From JAXMEB01 sp046348545 (lineage in GTDB: Bacteria > Pseudomonadota > Gammaproteobacteria > Berkiellales > Berkiellaceae), in the NCBI GenBank assembly GCA_046348545.1, contig JAXMEB010000006.1, positions 57,002 through 121,001 of the forward strand: a DNA stretch of 64,000 bases, given 5' to 3'. A program made the position numbers and the translations under genes. The notes below the pieces were generated by a model. The model saw only the letters and a list, made by a program, of their open reading frames with translations. It did no database searches and was not told where the DNA came from. Positions 35,418 to 44,396 of the stretch are shown piece after piece. Each line of letters opens with the position of its first letter. Position 1 is the stretch's first letter.

Positions 35418-36304
35418 GCGATAAGCGTTACCGTAATCCGTTTTTTGCTTCGATTGGCGTACACGCCGTGATTGTGCTATTGCTGTTCATTGGGTTGCCT
35501 GTGACTAAGCTCACGCTCTCTGATTCAAGCCCAGGATTAGATCAGGAGCAGCCGGTTATTGAGGCTAAGATGGTTGATCAGACTGAGTTGAATAATGAAA
35601 TTAAACGTTTGGCCCAAGAGGAAGCGAATCGAAAAGCTCAAGAAAAGCAGCGTATTGAAAAGCTAAAGCAGCTTGAGAAGCAGGCTGAACTGAAACGAAA
35701 GCAAGAAGAAGCAAAGTTACAATCATTGAAAGCGGAACAAGAAGCATTAAAACAAAAAGCGGCTGAAAAATTAAAGGCTGAGCAGTTAGAGCTTGCAAAA
35801 TTGAAGAAAGCGAAAGAGGAAGCTTTGAAAGTTCAGCAAGCAGCAGAGCAAAAGGCAAAAGAAGCCCAGAAGCAAAAGCTAGCAGCGGAAGCGAAAGCCG
35901 CTGAAGCGGCGCGTTTAAAGCAAGAAGCTGATAAGTTAGCGAAAGCGCAAGCAGCAGAGAAGCAAAAGCAAGCGGCGGCTGAAGCTGCTGCACGGCAACG
36001 TCAAGTCATGCAAGACCAGATTTCTCAGTACGCGAGCATGATGATGAAAAAGGTGACTCAGAATTGGAGAAAGCCTTTAGGCATGGAGGCTTCTGCTTTG
36101 TCTTGCTTGATTGAAGTGCAGTTATTGCCAACTGGTGAAGTTTTAGAGGCTCATGTTGTTGAAACGAGCGGTAGTCTTGAGTTTGATCGTTCAGCTGAGT
36201 TAGGGGTTTTGAAGTCATCTCCCTTTACGATGCCGCCTGATGATAAGGCGCGTGCAGAATTCAGAAATTTTAGATTCAGATTTAAGCCCAGCGAGGTGGG
36301 ATGA
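35414..36304 (+). CDS. tolA: Tol-Pal system protein TolA
   Basis: Inner-membrane protein that spans the periplasm to contact TolB and Pal. It has an N-terminal anchor (residues about 9-30, ASIGVHAVIVLLLFIGLPV), a Lys/Ala/Gln/Glu-rich long helix (about 60-195), and a C-terminal TolA domain with SCLIEVQLLPTGEVLEAHVVETSGS. It has 296 residues, shorter than E. coli TolA (421), mostly by a shorter helix. The helix DNA is repetitive. Confidence 0.94.
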   Translation: MSDKRYRNPFFASIGVHAVIVLLLFIGLPVTKLTLSDSSPGLDQEQPVIEAKMVDQTELNNEIKRLAQEEANRKAQEKQRIEKLKQLEKQAELKRKQEEAKLQSLKAEQEALKQKAAEKLKAEQLELAKLKKAKEEALKVQQAAEQKAKEAQKQKLAAEAKAAEAARLKQEADKLAKAQAAEKQKQAAAEAAARQRQVMQDQISQYASMMMKKVTQNWRKPLGMEASALSCLIEVQLLPTGEVLEAHVVETSGSLEFDRSAELGVLKSSPFTMPPDDKARAEFRNFRFRFKPSEVG

Positions 36305-37662
36305 TGCAGATTGCGTGGATTCGTTTTACTTGTGTTGCACTGATGTTTGTAATATCCCAAGCAAATGCCAGGCTTGAGATTCAGATTACAAAAGGAATGG
36401 CTGCTGCCGTACCGATTGCAGTGACACCGTTCGAAGCTAAAGGGTTTCCGAGTACGGAAGATATTGCGCAAGTGGTTCAAGATGACTTACGGATGAGTGG
36501 TTATTTTAATCCGATTTCTCGAGGTGCATTACCGTCTGGTGTCGGGTATGGTTCGATACCGATTGCAACCTGGCAAACTGTTGGTGTTGAGAATGTTGTG
36601 TTAGGGCAGGTTTATGAGTCTAGCCCGGGTCGATACTCTGTTCGGTTTGAATTATGGGATGTTTTTAAAGGTAAAGAAAAAAGTACCCCGGTGGTTCGGC
36701 AAGGAGAATTGGTGGTCTCTCAGAGCACGACTAGTCACGTTTTATTATCAAAGTCATTCGATAATATTCCAGCGGATCAATTCAGAGCTTTAGCCCATCA
36801 TATCAGTGACTTGGTCTTTGAAAAATTAACGGGTATTCGAGGTGCATTTTCAACGCGTATTGCCTATGTTTTGGCGCGTGATTTTAGGGGCGGGCGTGAG
36901 TATGTTTTGGAGATTGCAGATGTTGATGGTTATAACCCCAAGCCATTGATGAAATCGACTGAGCCAATTATGTCACCCTCGTGGTCGCCAGATGGTAAAC
37001 GCATTGCCTTTGTATCGTTTGAGAATAATCGTTCCCAAATTTACATTGCCGATGTGAAGACAGGCGAGCGCACAAGGGTGTCAAAATTTCCAGGCATTAA
37101 TGGCGCGCCGGCTTGGTCGCCAGATGGGCGTAAGCTTGCTTTGGTTTTATCAAAAGAGCAGAACCCTAATATTTATATTCTTGATTTGGTCACACGTTCT
37201 ATGCAACAGTTAACGACTGGGTTGAACATTAGTACCGAGCCAAGTTGGTCAGCGGACGGTCGTCGCTTGTTATTTACCTCCAATCGGGGTGGAAAACCTC
37301 AGATTTATGAGTTAGATTTTGGAACGATGAAGACGAACCGTCTCACTTTTCAAGGGGGGTACAATGCTCGTGCTTCATACACACCGGACCGAAAGTCGAT
37401 TGTCATGATCCATCAAAGTGATGATGGGCAATACCGTATTGCAAGACAATCACTAGAAAATGGAGAGTTAACTTACCTCACTTTTGCAAGGCAAGATGAA
37501 TCACCTAGTGTGTCTCCAAATGGGGCTATGGTACTCTATGGCACACAGGTCGGTGAACGAGGTGTGTTAGGTGTTGTATCTATCGATGGGCGGGGCCAAC
37601 TTAGGTTGCCTGCGCGAGAAGGTAGTGTGCAAGAGCCGGCGTGGTCGCCATTTTTATCTTAA
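36301..37662 (+). CDS. tolB: Tol-Pal system translocation protein TolB
   Basis: Periplasmic protein that binds Pal and TolA. It has a signal peptide (residues 1-24, MMQIAWIRFTCVALMFVISQANA), an N-terminal alpha/beta domain, then a six-bladed WD40-like propeller with repeated SPSWSPDGKRIAF / PAWSPDGRKLAL / PSWSADGRRLLF. It has 453 residues (430 in E. coli). It overlaps tolA by 4 bp; pal follows after 37 bp. Confidence 0.96.
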   Translation: MMQIAWIRFTCVALMFVISQANARLEIQITKGMAAAVPIAVTPFEAKGFPSTEDIAQVVQDDLRMSGYFNPISRGALPSGVGYGSIPIATWQTVGVENVVLGQVYESSPGRYSVRFELWDVFKGKEKSTPVVRQGELVVSQSTTSHVLLSKSFDNIPADQFRALAHHISDLVFEKLTGIRGAFSTRIAYVLARDFRGGREYVLEIADVDGYNPKPLMKSTEPIMSPSWSPDGKRIAFVSFENNRSQIYIADVKTGERTRVSKFPGINGAPAWSPDGRKLALVLSKEQNPNIYILDLVTRSMQQLTTGLNISTEPSWSADGRRLLFTSNRGGKPQIYELDFGTMKTNRLTFQGGYNARASYTPDRKSIVMIHQSDDGQYRIARQSLENGELTYLTFARQDESPSVSPNGAMVLYGTQVGERGVLGVVSIDGRGQLRLPAREGSVQEPAWSPFLS

Positions 37663-37699
37663 GTAGGGTTGTTTTTAGGTTATTGTTTAGGAGTGAAAC

Positions 37700-38215
37700 A
37701 TGTTGATGAAGGGTTTACGTCCTTTGGTATTAGGACTCACAGTATGTGTGGGATTAGCAGGCTGCGGTAGCCACCATGCCTCTAAGACGGGTCGTGGTCA
37801 AGGCGGGCCAGAAATGGCGGGTGCTGGCGAAGGTGGTACTTTTGCATCTCAAGACGGTTATGGTCAGGATGCTGAATCACTTCGTGCGCATCGTACCTAT
37901 CGTTTTGGCTTTGATCGTTATGATGTAGCGGATTCAGATTATCCTGCGATTAAATTCCATGCTGAGAATCTTGCAAAGCATCCTAATTCCCACATTCGCA
38001 TTGAAGGGCATACGGATGAACGCGGTAGCCGTGAATACAATATTGGTTTAGGTGAAAGACGTGCTAGAGCAGTGACTGATATTCTGCTTTCAAGTGGTGC
38101 TTCAGCGAATCAAATCAGTGTTGTCAGCTATGGCAAAGAGAAACCAGAAGTGAATGGTCATTCTGAAGATGCCTATAGCATGAATCGTCGTGCGATTCTG
38201 GTATACGAAGAATAA
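37700..38215 (+). CDS. pal: Peptidoglycan-associated lipoprotein Pal
   Basis: Outer-membrane lipoprotein bound to peptidoglycan. The lipobox is VGLAGCGS, with the lipidated Cys at about residue 23. A Gly-rich linker precedes the OmpA-like domain (about 65-171), which has FHAENLAKHPNSHIRIEGHTDERGS and YNIGLGERRARAV, the diaminopimelate-binding motif. It has 171 residues and an AGGAG site before the ATG. Confidence 0.97.
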   Translation: MLMKGLRPLVLGLTVCVGLAGCGSHHASKTGRGQGGPEMAGAGEGGTFASQDGYGQDAESLRAHRTYRFGFDRYDVADSDYPAIKFHAENLAKHPNSHIRIEGHTDERGSREYNIGLGERRARAVTDILLSSGASANQISVVSYGKEKPEVNGHSEDAYSMNRRAILVYEE

Positions 38216-38230
38216 TGAAAGGTGACTCTC

Positions 38231-39034
38231 ATGGCAGATAAGTGTGCGCAAATAATATGGAGTGCGGGGCTTGGTCTGATATTGGCCAGCTCTGCTTGGG
38301 CGGCGTTACCGGATGTGGAAACTGTTCCGTTAAATCAGCCCAGTATTGGCGAGCGCTTATCTGCTGAGAGTTCACTCAATGCAGGTTCCTTAAAGCAACG
38401 AGTAGATGCTTTGCAAGCTGAGGTTCAAGAGTTGAGAGGATTAGTGGAAGAGCAAAGTCACCTAATCCAGCAACTGACAGATAAGCAGAAGACGCTCTAT
38501 TTAGACTTAGATAAACGGATCCCTAAAGGTCAAGTTGAAACGGGAGCAGCGCTACCGACTACGCAAGTGATTGAACCCACCGCAGAGGTTCAGCTAGAGC
38601 CGATTCAACCGGTCACGGCTAATTTACCTTCAAGCCCTTTGATTCAAAATGAATCCACGAGCTATAAACAGGCTTTTGATTTAATTCAGGCGAAAGATTA
38701 TACGAATGCGATTAAATCACTTGAAAGTTACCTGGCTCAATATCCAAATGGCCAGTATACCCCGAATGTTTACTATTGGTTGGGGGAGGTGAGCTTGGTT
38801 GTGAAGAATTTTGAGCAAGCGTCTGTCAATTTTCACAAGGTGCTCGATTATTATCCTTTACACGCTAAAGCCCCTGATTCCTTGTTAAAGCTGGGATATG
38901 TCTCTTATGAGCGAGGCAATTTAAAAGAGGCGAGCCAGTTTTTCCAAGATGTTCAAAATCGCTTTCCAGAAACCAGCGCTGCAAGGTTGGCGGGGTCCAA
39001 GTTACAACAGATGCGTCAAGCTGGTCAGATATAG
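38231..39034 (+). CDS. cpoB: Tol-Pal coordinator CpoB (YbgF)
   Basis: Periplasmic TPR protein that coordinates peptidoglycan synthesis with Tol-Pal constriction. I use the ATG at 38231, after AAAGGTG, which gives a signal peptide (SAGLGLILASSAWA). A coiled coil (about residues 45-85, LKQRVDALQAEVQELRGLVEEQ) precedes TPR repeats (about 145-260: YKQAFDLIQAKDYTNAIKSL, YWLGEVSLVVKNFEQASVNF). It has 267 residues and is the last gene of the Tol-Pal operon. Confidence 0.92.
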   Translation: MADKCAQIIWSAGLGLILASSAWAALPDVETVPLNQPSIGERLSAESSLNAGSLKQRVDALQAEVQELRGLVEEQSHLIQQLTDKQKTLYLDLDKRIPKGQVETGAALPTTQVIEPTAEVQLEPIQPVTANLPSSPLIQNESTSYKQAFDLIQAKDYTNAIKSLESYLAQYPNGQYTPNVYYWLGEVSLVVKNFEQASVNFHKVLDYYPLHAKAPDSLLKLGYVSYERGNLKEASQFFQDVQNRFPETSAARLAGSKLQQMRQAGQI

Positions 39035-39043
39035 TCTTTGCAC

Positions 39044-39071
39044 TTGAATTTTCCTAAAAATCAGGTATTAT
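39044..39071 (+). promoter_or_regulatory. Promoter of tRNA-Lys
   Basis: TTGAAT (39044-39049), 16-bp spacer, TATTAT (39066-39071), ending 19 bp before the tRNA. Confidence 0.6.
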
Positions 39072-39090
39072 ACTTGCCTTAAGTTTCGTT

Positions 39091-39163
39091 GGGTCGTTAG
39101 CTCAGCTGGTAGAGCAGCGGACTTTTAATCCGTTGGTCGATGGTTCGAATCCATCACGGCCCA
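39091..39163 (+). tRNA. tRNA-Lys (anticodon TTT)
   Basis: Acceptor GGGTCGT pairs with ACGGCCC (one T-G pair). The anticodon loop CTTTTAA gives anticodon TTT, and the T arm is GGTTCGAATCC. It has 73 nt including discriminator A, and CCA is not encoded. The order cpoB-tRNA-Lys is also found in Escherichia-type genomes. Confidence 0.97.
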
Positions 39164-39368
39164 AATCCCCTTCTATAGTCGTCATCCTTTAATATTTTTA
39201 TTGTTTTTCTTTGCAGTATCTTTAAAACCAACTATTTTAAACAGAGACGTTAGTTCCAAATATATTTGTTGGGTAGCTTGCAACCTAAAGGGTGCTTGTC
39301 ACGGCGGGTTGCAATCCTTAGAATATTCGTTTAAGTGATTTAATGGTTTAATTTAAGGATATCAGGAT

Positions 39369-40337
39369 ATGAAAAAGCTAATCAAATTCGGCCTTGGCAC
39401 GCTCGTTGCTGCGGTAACTTTTTCGGCAGGAGCAAATTCTTTTGAAGATGCGACAAAGCGCACGGCAGTTTGGGCAAAGGGACATTGGGATGTCCCCTCG
39501 AATGAACGCTTAGCTTATGCTCAGAAACTGACAACAGCAGTGTTTCCTGGCGAAACTTATTTTGTAGAGCCGGATAACGCATTTGATTTAGCCTTTGGGG
39601 TTGAGCACGCTCTTCCGATGAGTGAGAATGGCACGGATTTTAATGTGGTCTTAGACTATGATCAGTACTCGACCAACCAGAAAGATGTGAAATCCGGAGC
39701 GACCTTTTCTAGTATCCTTGGCTTAGCCGGTATTGGCCCTGCTGCTGATGTCAGTCGTGAAGCAAACATACAGTTACGAGATCGCACTTGGCGTTTAGGT
39801 GTGCAGCGGGCTAAAGAATTTGGTCGCTTTGATTGGCGACTTGGCGCTTTTGCAGAGTATTCTAAGTTAGCGCGCACTTATAATTTGCTTGAGCGTTCGG
39901 TTGCTGAGGGGCGTCAACTTTTCACCAAGCAAGAGTCCGATGGCTGGGGTCCTAGCTTTGATATCATGGGTCGTTTCTATCCTTGGGGGCGTGATACAGG
40001 GTTTAGTGTATTCGGTGGCGGAGAGACTGCATTTTTATATAGTGACCAGGGGCTTAGCGTTGTTTCGTCTACAAATGGCAACCGCTTACCGGACAATGAA
40101 AATCAAAATCGCACAGATTTAAATGCCGTTATGACGCGACTGGGTGCCAGTGTTGGTGTGGGATACGCTCGTCCGATCAGTGAAGATGTGATGGTTGGTT
40201 TCAAAGTCGGTGGCCGTTGGATGAGTTACTATAATGCTTTTAAAAATAGTAGTGATTTAACAACAGGTCGTACGGACTATGATCGTGTGGGCCCGTTTCT
40301 TGAGCTCAGAGTGGGTGGTACGCATTCGCCGATGTGA
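39369..40337 (+). CDS. Legionella-type major outer-membrane protein, copy 1
   Basis: A 322-residue protein with a signal peptide (MKKLIKFGLGTLVAAVTFSAGA) and a beta-barrel of alternating aromatic and polar residues ending near F/L-x-R-V. GWGPSFDIMGRFYPWG and SYYNAFKNSS are shared with the two neighbouring paralogues. The composition and the R-x-x-x-W-R-L-G / FGRFDWRLGAF pattern resemble the Legionella OMP family (porin-adhesin); this is recognition by eye. A leader hairpin TTGCAACC/GGTTGCAA (39288-39326 region) precedes it. Copy 2 is a recent duplicate. Confidence 0.85.
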   Translation: MKKLIKFGLGTLVAAVTFSAGANSFEDATKRTAVWAKGHWDVPSNERLAYAQKLTTAVFPGETYFVEPDNAFDLAFGVEHALPMSENGTDFNVVLDYDQYSTNQKDVKSGATFSSILGLAGIGPAADVSREANIQLRDRTWRLGVQRAKEFGRFDWRLGAFAEYSKLARTYNLLERSVAEGRQLFTKQESDGWGPSFDIMGRFYPWGRDTGFSVFGGGETAFLYSDQGLSVVSSTNGNRLPDNENQNRTDLNAVMTRLGASVGVGYARPISEDVMVGFKVGGRWMSYYNAFKNSSDLTTGRTDYDRVGPFLELRVGGTHSPM

Positions 40338-40473
40338 TTCACTAAGCGTGATGAGAAAAGCACCTTTGGTTTGTTGCGTAGCCAGCAACCTAAAGGGTGC
40401 TTCTCACGCTTGATTGCAATCCTTAAAATACTTGTTTAAGTGATTTAATGGTTCCATTTAAGGATATTGGGAT

Positions 40474-41439
40474 ATGAAAACGCTAATCAAATTCGGCCTT
40501 GGTACACTCATTGCTGCGGTAACTTTTTCGGCAGGAGCAAATTCTTTTGAAGATGCGACAAAACGCACTGCAGTTTGGGCAAAGGGTCATTGGGATGTCC
40601 CCTCGAATGAACGCTTAGCCTATGCTCAGAAACCGACAACAGCAGTGTTTCCTGGCGAAACTTATTTTGTAGAGCCTGATAACGAATTTGATTTAGCCTT
40701 TGGGATTGAGCACGCTCTTCCGATGAGTGAGAATGGCACGCATTTTAATGTGGTCTTAGACTATGATCAGTACTCGACCAACCAGAAAGATGTGAAATCC
40801 GGAGCGACCTTTTCTAGTATCCTTGGTCCTTTCGGTATTGGCGCTGCTGCTGATGTCAGTCGTGAAGCAAACATACAGTTACGAGATCGCACTTGGCGTT
40901 TAGGTGTGCAGCGGGCTAAAGAATTTGGTCGCTTTGATTGGCGACTGGGCGCCTTTGCAGAGTATTCTAAAGTAGCACGCACCTATAATATCCTTGAACG
41001 TTCGGTTGCTGACGGGAGTCAACTTTTCATCAAACAAGAGTCCGATGGCTGGGGCCCTAGCTTTGATATGATGGCTCGTTTCTATCCTTGGGGGCGTGAT
41101 ACGGGGTTTAGTGTATTCGGTAGCGGAGAGACTGCATTTTTATATAGTGACCAGGGGGTTCGCATTGTTTCGTCTGCAAATTCTTTACGTTCAGTTACTG
41201 AAAACGGAAATCGCGCAGATTTAAATGCCGTTATGACGCGGCTGGGTGCCAGTGTTGGTGTGGGATACGCTCTTCCGATCAGTGAAGATGTGATGGTTGG
41301 TTTCAGAGTCGGTGGCCGTTGGATGAGTTACTATAATGCTTTTAAAAATAGTAGTAATTTAACAACAGGTCGTACGGACTATGATCGTGTCGGGCCTTTC
41401 CTAGAGTTTAGAATCGGTGGCACGCATTCACCGATGTGA
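40474..41439 (+). CDS. Legionella-type major outer-membrane protein, copy 2
   Basis: Almost identical to copy 1 in the first 230 residues. It differs in signal peptide (MKTLIKFGLGTLIAAVTF) and in scattered surface-loop positions (GPFGIGAA for GLAGIGPA; RIVSSANSLRSVTENG for SVVSSTNGNRLPDNEN). It has 321 residues. The 90-bp upstream leader is duplicated as well (spacing 1105 bp), so the duplicated unit includes its own 5' region. It is probably a porin expressed together with copy 1 or switched with it. Confidence 0.85.
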   Translation: MKTLIKFGLGTLIAAVTFSAGANSFEDATKRTAVWAKGHWDVPSNERLAYAQKPTTAVFPGETYFVEPDNEFDLAFGIEHALPMSENGTHFNVVLDYDQYSTNQKDVKSGATFSSILGPFGIGAAADVSREANIQLRDRTWRLGVQRAKEFGRFDWRLGAFAEYSKVARTYNILERSVADGSQLFIKQESDGWGPSFDMMARFYPWGRDTGFSVFGSGETAFLYSDQGVRIVSSANSLRSVTENGNRADLNAVMTRLGASVGVGYALPISEDVMVGFRVGGRWMSYYNAFKNSSNLTTGRTDYDRVGPFLEFRIGGTHSPM

Positions 41440-41459
41440 TTCATTAAGACTGATGAAAA

Positions 41460-41486
41460 AAGCACCTCTCAAGGTGCCTTTTTTTT
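41460..41486 (+). terminator. Rho-independent terminator after outer-membrane copy 2
   Basis: The stem GCACCT-CTCA-AGGTGC is followed by a run of T (CTTTTTTTT), 20 bp after the stop codon of copy 2. Confidence 0.85.
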
Positions 41487-41502
41487 GAGTGGAAAAAATA
41501 CC

Positions 41503-41530
41503 TTGCGCTAAAAATAAAACGAGCTATGAT
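41503..41530 (+). promoter_or_regulatory. Probable promoter of outer-membrane copy 3
   Basis: TTGCGC (41503-41508), 16-bp spacer and TATGAT (41525-41530). It predicts a 5' untranslated region of about 200 nt before the ATG at 41737. That region holds no gene and is AT-rich; I see no riboswitch that I recognise. Confidence 0.5.
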
Positions 41531-41736
41531 TATAGAGGTATTTAACTTTTGTCCGATTTCATACTGTTTTGAAACGGTTTGTTAGACGGAAAAGGTTAAA
41601 AACCGCTGTACTAGGTTGAACAGCTGAGAATGGATACGGTTTAATTGGGTTCAAATGTATTGGGCGGTTTAAAAGTTTTTGTTAACTTTAAAACTGGTCC
41701 CTTCTATTTGGTTAATGCTGAGATAAGGACTTTGGG

Positions 41737-42729
41737 ATGATGAAAAAAGTACTAAGTATTACAGCGAGCACACTCATAGTTGCGGGGTCAGTTTCTGCGC
41801 CTGCGCAAGCAGAAGATGTGTTCAGTCGTTTAAGCGTTCGAGCAGCGGGTCATTATGATCAAGCAACCAATGAACGCGGTGCGTTTGCAACCAGAAATAC
41901 AGTTGTTGCTGCGCCCGGCGCAGTCGGTGAAACGTTCTTCGTTGAGCCAGACTACGAATGGGATTATACCCTCGGTTTGGAATATATGCTGCCCAATAGC
42001 GATAACAGCAGCTTGCTATTCGATTATGACCACTACAATGCGAGCGATAATAAGCGTGTGACGGGGCCAGCGGCCGGTGCAGGTCAGCTTGCGTCTGTGC
42101 TAAATGCTGGTATACCTAACCCACTTCAAGTCGATGGTGATTTGAACGTCAAAGATCATACTTTCCGCTTAGGTGCGCGTCGCGTATTGGATTTTGGTGA
42201 TCGTTTCGATGTTCAATTAGGTGGTTATGGTGAATATTCTAAAGTGGAACGTCACCATACCATTATAGAAGTCGCCGCTGCCGGAGCCTCTCGTTCTTAC
42301 CGAGCTAATGATGAATCCAATGGTTGGGGTCCTAGCTTTGATATGTATGGTCGTTGGTATCCCATGGGCCGCCATAGCTGCTACAGCGTCTTAGCGGGCG
42401 TGGAAGCCGCTTTCTTGTATGGCGATAGCGTTCATAATGTCAGGGTTACTGACGAGACCGGAGCCTTCCCAGCAGGTGCTAACACTCTTAATAATGAAAA
42501 TCGTGCTGACCTAAATCATGTCTTTACTCGTTTAGGCAGTACCGTTGCATTGACTTATGCCCGTCCTGTCAATGACAGTTGGAAATTTGGTCTACGCGCC
42601 GGTGCTCGTTGGATCAACTATGCCAATGCGTTTAAGAACGCTAGCGGCTTAAGCGCGGGTCGCACCGACTACGGTCGTTGGGGACCTTTCCTTGAAGTCA
42701 GAGTGGGTGGCGTTGATTCTCCAATGTAG
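41737..42729 (+). CDS. Legionella-type major outer-membrane protein, copy 3
   Basis: A 330-residue protein with a signal peptide (SITASTLIVAGSVSAPAQAED). It is homologous to the two preceding copies over the whole length (RAAGHYDQATNERGAFATRN; NGWGPSFDMYGRWYPMG; INYANAFKNASG) but clearly divergent. AAGGA precedes the ATG. It has its own promoter and terminator, so regulation may differ from copies 1 and 2. Confidence 0.85.
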   Translation: MMKKVLSITASTLIVAGSVSAPAQAEDVFSRLSVRAAGHYDQATNERGAFATRNTVVAAPGAVGETFFVEPDYEWDYTLGLEYMLPNSDNSSLLFDYDHYNASDNKRVTGPAAGAGQLASVLNAGIPNPLQVDGDLNVKDHTFRLGARRVLDFGDRFDVQLGGYGEYSKVERHHTIIEVAAAGASRSYRANDESNGWGPSFDMYGRWYPMGRHSCYSVLAGVEAAFLYGDSVHNVRVTDETGAFPAGANTLNNENRADLNHVFTRLGSTVALTYARPVNDSWKFGLRAGARWINYANAFKNASGLSAGRTDYGRWGPFLEVRVGGVDSPM

Positions 42730-42750
42730 ACACCTCTCCTTAAGTACTTC

Positions 42751-42779
42751 AAAAACCCGGACTTGTTCCGGGTTTTTTT
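42751..42779. terminator. Bidirectional terminator between copy 3 and the ATPase
   Basis: AAAAACCCGGA-CTTG-TTCCGGGTTTTT has A-run and T-run on opposite sides, so it can end transcripts from both directions. The stop codon of the minus-strand ATPase (42778-42780) overlaps its right arm. Confidence 0.85.
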
Positions 42780-44211
42780 ATGAAATCTGAAGAAGTTGAC
42801 CAAAATCAATAATATGAGAGAAGAAACCTGAGTCTCTAACTTTATCGGTGATACCATTCACATGAATTAGAATAGGCCTGCAAGAAAATCCACGGGGTTT
42901 TTTGAGGTTGCTGATTTTATCTTGTACCTCATTGATAACGGTATGCTTGATTTCTGTAGAGGAGAATTTAATCTCGCAAACATATAAGTTACAAAACTTT
43001 GTTTGTATTAAATAATCGATTTGGCATCCATTTTGTTTGCTAGTCTTATTTTGAAAAAATGGATTATCAAAAACAATCTCATCAGGTGAGATTTCTAAAT
43101 GTGCCCATATTTTTAACCGATTATTAAGGATTAAGTTCTCAAATTGAAAGCCCATTATAGTGGACCACCCTGGTAAAGAGGTGAGGGATTTTTTTTCAAA
43201 AGAACCAGCTTCGATTTGATGTCGATGAGGTGCAATATATTTTAAGTAAAATCGACAATAATTATCTTTCAAGCGATAAGTACTTAACTTTGAAATTTTT
43301 TGAGACTTAAGGTCCCACGTATAGTCTCGCGCTAAAAAGCCAGCGAGCACAAGCTCATTAAATTGATTTGAGATTACACTATTTAAGTCGGCTTCAATAT
43401 ATCTCGATAGGCGCAAAGGATCTTGATTTTGCTCTATCAGAGATAGCATAGTCTTATAATAATTTGTACTGCGTGATAAAAAGATATCATGAAAGACTTG
43501 ATTGAATTCGTTAAATAAGAATCCTTGAGAACTGAAGCAGGTTTTTTTAATATTCTGTTCAGCGGAAAGCTCAATTCGCATTTCTTCTAAGTAGCGCGGG
43601 ATGCCGCCTGTTACTGCAAGTAATTTAAACTTTTCATAATTTGAGAGGTGTTGATTTGCACGAAAAAATTCATTCGATTCACTCAGTGATAGCTCACCTA
43701 ATGTGAGTGTGCATGAAATGCGACCCACAAAACCTGTCCCTGCAATAATGTTTTTTTCAATCCATGCAGAAACAGAGCCACACAAAATTAGCATCAATTC
43801 ATTATTTTTCTTGAAATATAGATCCCAGGCCATTTTTAGCTTACCCAGAAAATCTGGATCTTTAGATCCCATCCAAGAAATTTCATCAAATACCAGAATC
43901 ACACGTTTCTTGGGAAGCTTATCAGCAAGATACCAAAATAAATCACCCCAATCTTCAAAATGAATATTAGGTATTGAAAAGAGCAATTTTAGCTGGCGAG
44001 CAAATTCATTAATTTGAGATTGCTTTGTGGTTTCTTTAGTCGGGGGGATCCCAGTAAAGATATAAGATTGATACGCTTTGCTGAACTCTTCAATTAAACG
44101 GCTTTTGCCAATTCGCCTGCGACCGCGAACCACGACCAGACTGGCCACGCGTTTTTTAAGCTGATCTTCGAGAATGGATAGTTCTGTTTTTCGACCAATA
44201 AAAGGAGACAT
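42778..44211 (-). CDS. AAA ATPase of the DUF234 type
   Basis: A 477-residue protein with an archaeal-type AAA ATPase domain: MSPFIGRKTELSILEDQL, Walker A VRGRRRIGKSRLI (about residues 28-40), Walker B VILVFDEISWMG (about 101-112). The C-terminal part (about 310-470) has FYLKYIAPHRHQIEAGSFEK and a nuclease-like CQIDYLIQTKFCNLYVCEIKFS stretch, where D..E-K could form a PD-(D/E)xK site as in the DUF234 family. Such genes are often solitary and mobile between phyla; the role is unknown. Tandem palindromes lie directly in front of it. Confidence 0.8.
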   Translation of the reverse strand: MSPFIGRKTELSILEDQLKKRVASLVVVRGRRRIGKSRLIEEFSKAYQSYIFTGIPPTKETTKQSQINEFARQLKLLFSIPNIHFEDWGDLFWYLADKLPKKRVILVFDEISWMGSKDPDFLGKLKMAWDLYFKKNNELMLILCGSVSAWIEKNIIAGTGFVGRISCTLTLGELSLSESNEFFRANQHLSNYEKFKLLAVTGGIPRYLEEMRIELSAEQNIKKTCFSSQGFLFNEFNQVFHDIFLSRSTNYYKTMLSLIEQNQDPLRLSRYIEADLNSVISNQFNELVLAGFLARDYTWDLKSQKISKLSTYRLKDNYCRFYLKYIAPHRHQIEAGSFEKKSLTSLPGWSTIMGFQFENLILNNRLKIWAHLEISPDEIVFDNPFFQNKTSKQNGCQIDYLIQTKFCNLYVCEIKFSSTEIKHTVINEVQDKISNLKKPRGFSCRPILIHVNGITDKVRDSGFFSHIIDFGQLLQIS

Positions 44212-44220
44212 CGTATTTTC

Positions 44221-44314
44221 AAATATCTATAAACTGTAAAAAGTCTTTTTGTAGATATATACTAAGCCGTTTAAAATTATCTGTAAAGCGCTAAAAGGTT
44301 ATTTGTAGATATAT
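44221..44314. promoter_or_regulatory. Two tandem 40-bp palindromes upstream of the ATPase gene
   Basis: Palindrome 1: AAATATCTATAAA (44221-44233) pairs with TTTGTAGATATAT (44248-44260). Palindrome 2: AATTATCTGTAAA (44275-44287) pairs with TTTGTAGATATAT (44302-44314). Both have a 14-nt spacer and start 54 bp apart. They begin 10 bp before the ATPase start on the minus strand, where an operator would sit. Confidence 0.6.
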
Positions 44315-44396
44315 TCAAGTGTAGGTACGCTGGCTAGTGGCACCTTAAAAGCCATTCATCGGATTCCTGGTAACCCCAGTTCGGGGTTTTTTGGGA

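Noticed and set aside
35601..35993. A 130-codon Leu-rich frame antisense to tolA
   Set aside because: It is the mirror of the Lys/Ala/Gln-rich TolA helix, which gives Leu/Pro/Ser-rich frames on the other strand.
40338..40473. A strong rho-independent terminator after outer-membrane copy 1
   Set aside because: A long imperfect hairpin (GCGTGA..AGCACC / GGTGCTTCTCACGC) is present but has no T-run. It overlaps the duplicated leader of copy 2, so its role is unclear.
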